Source: Lachnospiraceae bacterium
GTDB lineage: Bacteria > Bacillota > Clostridia > Lachnospirales > Lachnospiraceae
Direction: 5' to 3'
DNA length: 5,008 nt
Assembly (NCBI GenBank): GCA_017651385.1
Contig: JAGCCY010000049.1
Span: forward strand, 1 to 5,008
In this document: piece after piece, positions 1-5,008 of the stretch
Layout of the letters: the number at the start of each line of letters is the position of its first letter
Position numbering within the stretch: position 1 is the first letter of the stretch
Translations under genes and position numbers: made by a program
The notes under the pieces: generated by a model
Seen by the model: only the letters and a program-made list of their open reading frames with translations
Database searches by the model: none
Told to the model about the DNA's origin: nothing

Positions 1-1
1 A

Positions 2-466
2 GCTATTTCACCTTTCAACGCATTCTTATTATTACAGGGTATTGAGACACTTTCTCTTCGTCTTGAAAGACATGCTGAGAATACAAAGAAGGTTGTTGAG
101 TTCTTAAAGAACCATCCTCAGGTAGCTAAGGTTAATCATCCTTCGCTTCCCGAGCATCCCGAAAATGCACTTTACAACAGATACTTCCCGAACGGTGGCG
201 GTTCCATCTTCACCTTCGATATCAAGGGCGGCAGAGCCGAAGCATTTAAGTTTATCGATGCACTTGAGATATTCTCACTTCTTGCAAACGTTGCCGATGT
301 TAAGTCTCTTGTTATCCATCCCGCTTCAACAACTCATTCACAGCTTTCCAAGGAAGAGCTTGAAGCATCCGGTATTTTCGAGAGCACGATCCGTCTTTCG
401 ATCGGTACAGAGCATGTAGACGATATCATCGCAGATCTTGAAAAAGGCTTTGCAGCTATAAAGTAA
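2..466 (+). CDS. metY: O-acetylhomoserine sulfhydrylase (MetY type), C-terminal part only
   Basis: Partial gene: the last 154 codons, open from the left edge and ending at TAA 464-466. The family is PLP-dependent and cytoplasmic; it makes homocysteine from O-acetylhomoserine and sulfide. What shows it: the read begins in the family's AISPFNAFLLLQGIETL block, then has the GGGSIFTFDIKGG strand, NVADVKSLVIHPASTTHSQL, and the closing IRLSIGTEHVDDIIADL. The Arg of IRLSIG (residue 131 of the fragment) is the conserved residue that binds the substrate carboxylate in this fold. NVAD stands where most members have NVGD, a mild change. The PLP lysine and the N-terminal two thirds lie outside the window (full MetY is about 425 residues). 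Codons are more C-ending than in the genes downstream (8 of 13 Ile are ATC), which suggests strong expression. Only 24 bases separate it from metQ. A neighbouring trans-sulfuration enzyme is the alternative, but the C-terminal blocks fit MetY best. Confidence 0.9.
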   Translation, partial: AISPFNAFLLLQGIETLSLRLERHAENTKKVVEFLKNHPQVAKVNHPSLPEHPENALYNRYFPNGGGSIFTFDIKGGRAEAFKFIDALEIFSLLANVADVKSLVIHPASTTHSQLSKEELEASGIFESTIRLSIGTEHVDDIIADLEKGFAAIK

Positions 467-471
467 TAAAT

Positions 472-480
472 AGGGGGAGG
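472..480 (+). promoter_or_regulatory. Ribosome binding site of metQ
   Basis: The G-rich run AGGGGGAGG sits 10 bases before the ATG at 491 and fixes the metQ start. It occupies much of the 24-base gap after the metY stop. The gap has no stem-loop with a T tract and no room for a riboswitch, so metQ is probably transcribed through from metY. Confidence 0.75.
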
Positions 481-490
481 CAGTGATAAA

Positions 491-1300
491 ATGAAACGTA
501 TAATTTCTGTAATTCTGGTGCTTGCGCTTACATTTTCTTTGGCAGCATGCTCAGGTAAAAATGAGAATGTCACGGTCAAGCTCGGGATTATGGGCTCAAG
601 TGACGAAACCGTATGGGATCCCATTGTGGCTGAATTCGCTGAAAAAGGTATAACGATCGAATATGTATACTTCAGTGATTACACTCAGCCCAATGCAGCG
701 CTTGATGCAGGCGATGTCGATCTTAACTCTTTCCAGCACTATACATACTTAAACAACGAGAAAGAGAAGTTCGGCTACAAGATCGACGCTATCGGCGACA
801 CTTTGATCACCGCACTTAATATCTACTCAAAGAAGGTTAAGAGTGTGGATGAGATATCGGACGGAGGCAAGATCGCAATTCCTAACGATGCGGTAAACGG
901 CGGAAGAGCTTTAAATGTGCTTAAGGCAGCCGGCCTTATAACCCTTAAAGAGGGAACCGAACTTACACCTACCGTAAATGATATCGTGGACAATCCGAAG
1001 AATATCGAGATAGTCGAAGTCGATGCTTCGCAGACGGCAAGTCTTCTTCCCGATGTGGATGCGGCAGTTATAAACGGCGGATATGCACTTGATGCGGGTC
1101 TTTCCCCGATCAACGATTCGATCTTCTTTGACGATCCTTCCTATTACACCACAAATGCTTACGTAAATGTCATTGCGGCACGTACGGAAGACAAGGACAA
1201 TAAGCTTTATCAGGAGATAGTGAAGGCTTATCAGACACAACGCACCAAAGATATATATGCAAACGATTTCCAGGGACTTTACATTGCGGCTTGGAAATAA
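491..1300 (+). CDS. metQ: Methionine ABC transporter substrate-binding lipoprotein (MetQ/NlpA family)
   Basis: This is the extracellular, membrane-anchored binding protein that hands methionine to the MetNI importer. At 269 residues it has the usual length. Residues 1-19 form a lipoprotein signal peptide: charged MKR, a hydrophobic stretch, and the lipobox LAAC with the lipidated Cys at 20. Family blocks follow in order: LGIMGSSDE (31-39), DYTQPN (63-68), FQH (81-83), IGDT (101-104), IAIPNDAVNGGRAL (128-141), DAAVINGGYA (190-199) and AYVNVIAAR (223-231). Arg139, Asn195 and Asn226 align by motif with E. coli MetQ Arg144, Asn202 and Asn229, which contact the methionine amino acid group; this supports a methionine-like ligand over an unrelated NlpA ligand. 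The start is set by the ribosome binding site 10 bases upstream and by the signal peptide. metN follows after 29 bases. Selectivity for L-Met, D-Met or derivatives cannot be read from the sequence. Confidence 0.95.
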   Translation: MKRIISVILVLALTFSLAACSGKNENVTVKLGIMGSSDETVWDPIVAEFAEKGITIEYVYFSDYTQPNAALDAGDVDLNSFQHYTYLNNEKEKFGYKIDAIGDTLITALNIYSKKVKSVDEISDGGKIAIPNDAVNGGRALNVLKAAGLITLKEGTELTPTVNDIVDNPKNIEIVEVDASQTASLLPDVDAAVINGGYALDAGLSPINDSIFFDDPSYYTTNAYVNVIAARTEDKDNKLYQEIVKAYQTQRTKDIYANDFQGLYIAAWK

Positions 1301-1319
1301 ACGGCAGAAACAGATTTTC

Positions 1320-1324
1320 GGAGG
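1320..1324 (+). promoter_or_regulatory. Ribosome binding site of metN
   Basis: GGAGG lies 5 bases before the ATG at 1330, in the 29-base gap after the metQ stop. It supports this start. The gap shows no terminator, so metQ and metN should share a transcript. Confidence 0.75.
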
Positions 1325-1329
1325 ATTAA

Positions 1330-2388
1330 ATGAGCAGCAATACGATCATTAAACTCGATGCCGTGAACAAAACTTTTGAAACAAAGGGTAGAACCGTGGA
1401 GGCTGTCAGTGATGTCAGCCTCCAAGTTTTGAAAGGAGAAATATTCGGGATCATCGGGTTTTCCGGAGCGGGCAAATCGACACTCGTAAGGTGTCTTAAC
1501 ATGCTTGAAAAGCCCTCGAGCGGATATGTGGTGATAGACGGTATCGATATCACAAAACTTAAGAAAAAGGCGCTTAGAAAAGAGCGTAAGAAGATAGGCA
1601 TGATATTCCAGCAGTTCAATCTCATGCCTTCAAGGACTGCTTTTGACAATATTGCCCTGGCACTTTACGATTCGGGTCTTTCAAAAGCAGAGATAAAAGA
1701 AAAAGTCGACAAACTCCTTGAATATGTGGACTTAAGCGACAGAGCCCAGTCTTATCCTTCACAGTTATCGGGAGGCCAGAAACAGAGGGTTGCGATCGCA
1801 AGAGCACTGGCGAACGACCCGAAGATACTGCTTTGCGATGAAGCGACAAGTGCACTGGATCCCCAGACCACAAGGTCTATACTTAACCTTTTAAAGAGGC
1901 TCAATAAGGAACTCGGCATAACGGTAGTGGTCATCACTCATGAGATGAACGTTATAAAGAGGATATGCGACAGGGTTGCGGTAATGGAGAACGGCAAGGT
2001 CGTAGAAAGCGGCGATGTATTCTCGGTATTTGCCAATCCCAAAGAGCAGATAACAAAAGATTTTATAGATACGACATCAAGCCTTTCGGAAATATACACG
2101 CTTGTTGAAGAAAACGATCCGATAGTGGATTTAATGCACGGAGAAGTGCTCGTAATGATGAAATTTAAGAGTTCAACGGTTTCGGAACCGCTCATATCGA
2201 CCGTTTCAAAGAAATTTGACGTTGTATGCAATATTCTTTTCGGCGATCTTGAGATCATTTCCGGAGCGCCCCTTGGCGGAACGGTCGGGATCTTTTCGGG
2301 CGACGACGACAACATAGGACGCGCGATCGAGTATTTGCGCAATCAGGACATAACGGTGGAGGTGATTAAAGATGGCAGAGCTTCTTGA
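1330..2388 (+). CDS. metN: Methionine ABC transporter ATP-binding protein MetN with C-terminal NIL domain
   Basis: This is the ATPase that powers methionine uptake on the cytoplasmic face of the MetI permease. All ABC motifs are intact in 352 residues: Walker A GFSGAGKST (43-51), Q-loop Gln94 in FQQFNLMP, signature LSGGQ (146-150), Walker B ILLCDE (166-171), D-loop SALD (174-177) and the H-loop His204 in ITHEM. About residues 265-348 form a NIL domain, with the run ISGAPLGGTVGIF and a closing ITVEVI strand. In E. coli MetN this domain binds methionine and shuts the transporter down when internal methionine is high (transinhibition); the same control is inferred here. The NIL domain and the metI gene that follows separate it from generic polar amino acid ATPases. 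The last 17 bases overlap metI. An 8-bp inverted repeat lies near the 5' end of the gene (1398-1423). Confidence 0.96.
   Translation: MSSNTIIKLDAVNKTFETKGRTVEAVSDVSLQVLKGEIFGIIGFSGAGKSTLVRCLNMLEKPSSGYVVIDGIDITKLKKKALRKERKKIGMIFQQFNLMPSRTAFDNIALALYDSGLSKAEIKEKVDKLLEYVDLSDRAQSYPSQLSGGQKQRVAIARALANDPKILLCDEATSALDPQTTRSILNLLKRLNKELGITVVVITHEMNVIKRICDRVAVMENGKVVESGDVFSVFANPKEQITKDFIDTTSSLSEIYTLVEENDPIVDLMHGEVLVMMKFKSSTVSEPLISTVSKKFDVVCNILFGDLEIISGAPLGGTVGIFSGDDDNIGRAIEYLRNQDITVEVIKDGRAS
1398..1423 (+). repeat. Inverted repeat (8-bp stem, 10-base loop) inside metN
   Basis: GGAGGCTG at 1398-1405 is perfectly complementary to CAGCCTCC at 1416-1423, with a 10-base loop. It encodes metN residues about 23-32, between the first strand and Walker A. 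The downstream run AAGTTTTGAAA has only four T, too weak for a convincing intrinsic terminator. The stem would fold in RNA, but a role is not shown; it may be chance. Confidence 0.4.
2358..2366 (+). promoter_or_regulatory. Ribosome binding site of metI, inside metN
   Basis: GGAGGTGAT is a near-perfect anti-Shine-Dalgarno match, 5 bases before the ATG at 2372 and wholly inside the metN reading frame. It decides the metI start and implies that ribosomes finishing metN can start metI (translational coupling). It also dictates part of the metN C-terminus, the residues around VEVIK. Confidence 0.8.
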
Positions 2389-3052
2389 AAAATATTTACC
2401 GAACCTTATGGAAAGGATACCGGAGTTTTTAAAGTCGATCGTTGATACGCTTAAGATGGTAGGCTTATCGGGCATTTTTGTGTTCGTACTCGGCGTATTC
2501 TTAGGTGTTCTTCTGATCACCACCAAGCCGGGCGGAATACTTGAAAAGAACGCTGTTTATCAGGTCATAGACAAAGTGATCAACGCATTTCGTTCAATAC
2601 CGTTCGTTATTTTAATCTCTTTGCTCCTTCCTCTTACCAGAGCGATAGTGCATACAAGCATAGGAGTAAAGGGCGCGATCGTGCCGCTCGTTATAGGTAC
2701 GATCCCGTTTTTTGCAAGACAGGTCGAGGCTGCGCTTGCCCAGATCGACGGCGGAGTTGTGGAAGCGGCCGATGCGCTCGGTATGAAACCCATAGATATC
2801 ATCTTTAAGGTGTATCTTCGTGAGGGCATACCCGCATTATCGAGGGCTACGACCATTACAGCCATAAATCTTCTTGGTTTAACTGCGATGGCAGGTGCCG
2901 TAGGCGCGGGCGGACTTGGCGATTTTGCCATAAGATACGGCCACAACAGATACATGACCGATATAACATGGGTCACAACGATAGTTTTGATAATCTTTGT
3001 ATGTATCATACAGATTGTCGGTAATTTTATTGCGAAGAGGAGTACCCACTGA
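2372..3052 (+). CDS. metI: Methionine ABC transporter permease MetI
   Basis: This is the membrane channel subunit; two copies pair with two MetN to import methionine from MetQ. At 226 residues it has normal MetI length. About five membrane segments can be seen, near residues 30-49, 76-88, 101-117, 160-180 and 199-220. Family blocks are RSIPFVILISLLLPLTR (74-90), the EAA loop EAADALGMKP (131-140, with Glu131 and Gly137) that docks on MetN, and AGAVGAGGLGDFAIRYG (174-190), all typical of MetI. The start lies inside metN (17-base overlap) behind a strong ribosome binding site. The stop TGA shares its last base with the next ATG (TGATG). By hand count 15 of 31 Ile codons are ATA, far more than in the metY fragment. 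Confidence 0.95.
   Translation: MAELLEKYLPNLMERIPEFLKSIVDTLKMVGLSGIFVFVLGVFLGVLLITTKPGGILEKNAVYQVIDKVINAFRSIPFVILISLLLPLTRAIVHTSIGVKGAIVPLVIGTIPFFARQVEAALAQIDGGVVEAADALGMKPIDIIFKVYLREGIPALSRATTITAINLLGLTAMAGAVGAGGLGDFAIRYGHNRYMTDITWVTTIVLIIFVCIIQIVGNFIAKRSTH
3037..3042 (+). promoter_or_regulatory. Ribosome binding site of the M20 gene, inside metI
   Basis: GAGGAG lies 9 bases before the ATG at 3052, inside the last metI codons. Together with the TGATG stop/start overlap it supports this start and coupled translation of the hydrolase with the permease. Confidence 0.65.
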
Positions 3053-4236
3053 TGAATGGGCAAAAAACGCTTCCCGGTATCAGGGAGGATCTACTGGCCA
3101 TCCGGGAAGAACTCTTTGATATAAGACATGATATTCATGCTCATCCCGAATTAAGCTTATATGAAACACGCACAGCCGGGGTGATAAGAAGAGAACTTGA
3201 AAAGGACGGTCTTACATGGAAGGCGGTACACGATACGGGAACGGTAGCGGAACTTAAGGGTGCTGCTCCCGGTCCTACGGTTATCTTAAGAGCCGATATA
3301 GACGCGCTTCCGATAAACGAAAAAAGCGATTATCCCTATAGATCAGAGAATGAAAATGTAATGCATGCCTGCGGACATGATGTACACCTTACGGCGCTTA
3401 TAGGTGCCGCCAGGCTCCTTTCACGCTACAGGGACAGTCTAAGAGGCAATGTAAGATTTATATTCCAGCAGGCCGAAGAGTTCGGACACGGCTCGCAGTT
3501 TTTCCTTAACGAAGGCTATGAAAAAGGAGCCGAAAGGATATACGGTTTTCATGTTTCGCCGGAAGCGGAGCTTGGAAAACTTATATTAAGTGATGATGTG
3601 GATGCCGCATCCTGTGACTATATGCACATAAAGCTTTACGGAAAGGGCTCGCATATCTCAAAACCGCATCTCGGTAATGACGCACTTTTAGCCGCGACCG
3701 AGATCGTAACCGCGCTTTCAAAGCTTAAGAACCGCTTGAATCCCATGGATAAATCCCTGATAGGCATAGGTCATCTGACAGCAGGCAATGCGTGGAATGT
3801 CGTTGCCGACAGCGCAGAGATAGAGGGAACCGTAAGAACGCTTTCCATGGATGTAAGAAGCAGGCTTCTTGTTAATATAAAAGAAACTGTCGACCGTTCG
3901 GCATCACTTTATGATGTTAAGGCGGAAACAGAATTTGAACTATTCACTCCGACTCTGGTCAACGATCCCGATGCATATAAGACCATGTACAAGGCGGCAT
4001 CGGAAGCGGTCGGAGCGGAAAATATAATAAAACAGCCCGTCCCGCTTGGCTTCGGAGGAGACGATTTTGCGGCATTTTCGCAGACGGTAAAGGGTTGTTT
4101 TATACATGTGGGCACAGGGACAGAAGAAAGACCCGATTCGAAAGTGCCCCTTCACAGCGATAATATCTATATTCCCGATGAGGCAGTTCTGATCGGAAGC
4201 GAGATCCTGGTACGCTGTGCTTTAAAGAATCTTTAG
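3052..4236 (+). CDS. M20-family metal-dependent amidohydrolase (N-acyl-amino acid deacylase-like)
   Basis: This is a hydrolase of 394 residues, the usual length for the M20D / amidohydrolase group (hippurate hydrolase, N-acetyl-amino acid and N-acetyl-diaminopimelate deacetylases). There is no signal peptide, so it acts in the cytoplasm. Motifs in order: RHDIHAHPELS (25-35), RADIDALPI (80-88), the metal site MHACGHDVH (104-112) with Cys107 and His109, FQQAEE (138-143) with the likely catalytic Glu142 and metal-binding Glu143, GFHV with His167, the dimerisation/lid loop GKGSHISKPH (197-206), GGDDFAAF (335-342), and the C-terminal metal-ligand candidate His368 in PLHSDN. All expected ligands are present, so it should be active. 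The lid loop differs from the common GGHGAxPH. It is translationally coupled to metI and sits before a PLP enzyme, which suggests it frees methionine, cysteine or a derivative from an N-acyl or peptide-like form after import. The substrate is inferred from position only; a dipeptidase or diaminopimelate-pathway role is possible. Confidence 0.9.
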   Translation: MNGQKTLPGIREDLLAIREELFDIRHDIHAHPELSLYETRTAGVIRRELEKDGLTWKAVHDTGTVAELKGAAPGPTVILRADIDALPINEKSDYPYRSENENVMHACGHDVHLTALIGAARLLSRYRDSLRGNVRFIFQQAEEFGHGSQFFLNEGYEKGAERIYGFHVSPEAELGKLILSDDVDAASCDYMHIKLYGKGSHISKPHLGNDALLAATEIVTALSKLKNRLNPMDKSLIGIGHLTAGNAWNVVADSAEIEGTVRTLSMDVRSRLLVNIKETVDRSASLYDVKAETEFELFTPTLVNDPDAYKTMYKAASEAVGAENIIKQPVPLGFGGDDFAAFSQTVKGCFIHVGTGTEERPDSKVPLHSDNIYIPDEAVLIGSEILVRCALKNL

Positions 4237-4237
4237 G

Positions 4238-4243
4238 AAGGAG
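4238..4243 (+). promoter_or_regulatory. Ribosome binding site of the last PLP enzyme gene
   Basis: AAGGAG lies 9 bases before the ATG at 4253, in the 16-base gap after the M20 stop. It fixes the start. No terminator or promoter fits in the gap. Confidence 0.75.
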
Positions 4244-4252
4244 ATATATAAA

Positions 4253-5008
4253 ATGAGCGATATTTTTTCAACATGGCTTGCACATTCGGGTGACGGGCAG
4301 GAAGAAAAGGTCTTAAGAGAGTATAAGTCCGTACCGGAAGTTCAGCCCGTCTATATGACAAGTGTTTTTGCTTTTGATGATATAGAGAGTGTTGATGACA
4401 TATATGAAGGAAAGGCAGACGGATATATCTATTCGCGTATCAAACATCCAAACTCCGATGCGGTCGCAAAGGTCCTTGCCGATATCGAAGGCGCCGAGGA
4501 CGGAGCCGTATTTTCTTCGGGAATGGCAGCGATAGTCAAAATCATCATAAGCGTTGTAAAGTCCGGAGACCATATCGTATCTGCGCCCGTTCTTTACGGC
4601 GGAGTGAGAGATTATCTTGAAAATGAGATAAAGCGTTTCGGCGTGGAAGTTACATTTACCGATTTCTCGGATCCTGAAAATATTAAAAAAGCGATCCGTC
4701 CGAACACCAAGCTTGTATATACCGAGACCATAAGCAATCCGCTCATCGAGGTACCCGATATAGAGGCTGCGGCAAAGATCGCTCACGAAAACGGTGCTCT
4801 TTTCTTTATCGACAATACATTTGCTTCACCGATAGTGGCCAATCCCGTTAAATTCGGTGCGGATGTTGTTTTATACAGCGCTACCAAGTATTTAGGCGGC
4901 CACAGTGATCTTGTGGGCGGCGCAGCAGTGGGAAAGAAGTATGTTCTGGCACTTATCAAGAAGAAACTCATCCTCTACGGAGCAACACTGGGCCCCGCTG
5001 AAAGCTGG
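4253..5008 (+). CDS. Cys/Met-metabolism PLP-dependent enzyme (gamma-lyase / sulfhydrylase type), N-terminal part
   Basis: Partial gene: 252 codons from the ATG, open at the right edge; the family is usually 380-430 residues. It is a cytoplasmic PLP enzyme of the group that holds cystathionine synthases and lyases, methionine gamma-lyase and O-acetylhomoserine sulfhydrylase. Visible PLP-site residues: Tyr60 and Arg62 (YSR, phosphate contact from the partner subunit), SSGMAA (88-93, phosphate cup), Tyr115 stacking on the ring, Glu158 and Asn162 in ETISNP, Asp187 in DNTFASP, and the Schiff-base Lys212 in SATKYLGGHSD. Two differences stand out. The common NPT after YxR reads HPN (65-67), and Gly117 occupies the place of the Cys116 that marks methionine gamma-lyase. 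It follows the M20 gene by 16 bases in the same operon. It is a different gene from the MetY at the left edge. Whether it is a cystathionine lyase, a gamma-lyase or a sulfhydrylase cannot be settled, because the C-terminal substrate-binding part is missing. Confidence 0.88.
   Translation, partial: MSDIFSTWLAHSGDGQEEKVLREYKSVPEVQPVYMTSVFAFDDIESVDDIYEGKADGYIYSRIKHPNSDAVAKVLADIEGAEDGAVFSSGMAAIVKIIISVVKSGDHIVSAPVLYGGVRDYLENEIKRFGVEVTFTDFSDPENIKKAIRPNTKLVYTETISNPLIEVPDIEAAAKIAHENGALFFIDNTFASPIVANPVKFGADVVLYSATKYLGGHSDLVGGAAVGKKYVLALIKKKLILYGATLGPAESW

Noticed and set aside
165..419. Open frame of 84 codons on the plus strand
   Set aside because: It lies inside the metY coding region in another frame, has no ribosome binding site, and gives low-complexity Ser/Leu-rich protein with no recognisable domain.
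2560..3063. 167-codon minus-strand open frame opposite metI
   Set aside because: It is a shadow of the strongly conserved metI frame, with no family motifs and no convincing start signal; the same holds for the other minus-strand frames over metQ, metN, the M20 gene and the PLP gene.
4220..4236. Palindrome TAAAGA-A-TCTTTA at the end of the M20 gene as a terminator
   Set aside because: The stem is A/T-rich with an impossible one-base loop and no T tract, and the next gene starts 16 bases on.
4238..4249. AAGGAGATATAT resembles the T7 gene 10 ribosome binding site used in expression vectors
   Set aside because: It is a short A/T-rich sequence behind a consensus Shine-Dalgarno; the flanking genes are continuous natural operon sequence, with no vector elements.
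1..5008. The left-edge and right-edge PLP enzymes as two pieces of one split gene
   Set aside because: The left piece is the C-terminal part of a clean MetY ending in its own stop, and the right piece begins with its own ribosome binding site and ATG. They simply happen to be cut at the same point of the fold by the window edges, and five genes of the operon order argue for two separate genes.

Overview
The window is one continuous plus-strand gene cluster for methionine and sulfur amino acid metabolism. It holds six genes and is cut at both ends. The organism looks like a Gram-positive Firmicute of the Clostridia type, perhaps Lachnospiraceae-like. The reasons are strong GGAGG-type ribosome binding sites before every visible start, a lipoprotein-anchored binding protein, GC content by eye in the mid-40s percent, and frequent ATA, AGA and GGA codons. 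The genus cannot be read from this sequence.

Layout. Positions 2-466 are the last 154 codons of an O-acetylhomoserine sulfhydrylase (MetY type). After 24 bases with no terminator come the three parts of a methionine ABC importer: the binding lipoprotein MetQ (491-1300), the ATPase MetN with a C-terminal NIL regulatory domain (1330-2388), and the permease MetI (2372-3052). MetI overlaps metN by 17 bases. A cytoplasmic M20-family amidohydrolase (3052-4236) starts inside the metI stop codon. After 16 bases a second, different Cys/Met-metabolism PLP enzyme begins (4253) and runs off the right edge, with all core PLP-site residues present. No intergenic gap exceeds 29 bases, so the genes are probably co-transcribed. 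The promoter and any S-box or T-box leader must lie upstream of the window.

How the genes fit together. MetY makes homocysteine from O-acetylhomoserine and sulfide. MetQNI brings in methionine or close relatives. The M20 enzyme probably removes an acyl group from an N-acylated amino acid, or splits a small conjugate, inside the cell. The last enzyme acts by beta- or gamma-elimination or replacement on a sulfur amino acid. Together this reads as a de novo synthesis plus salvage cluster. The transporter calls are secure; the substrates of the M20 enzyme and of the last PLP enzyme are inference.

I found no RNA gene, mobile element, CRISPR array or antisense gene. The window is mostly ordinary metabolism. 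The points most worth a second look are the M20 enzyme sandwiched between a methionine importer and a PLP lyase, and the altered motifs in those two enzymes.
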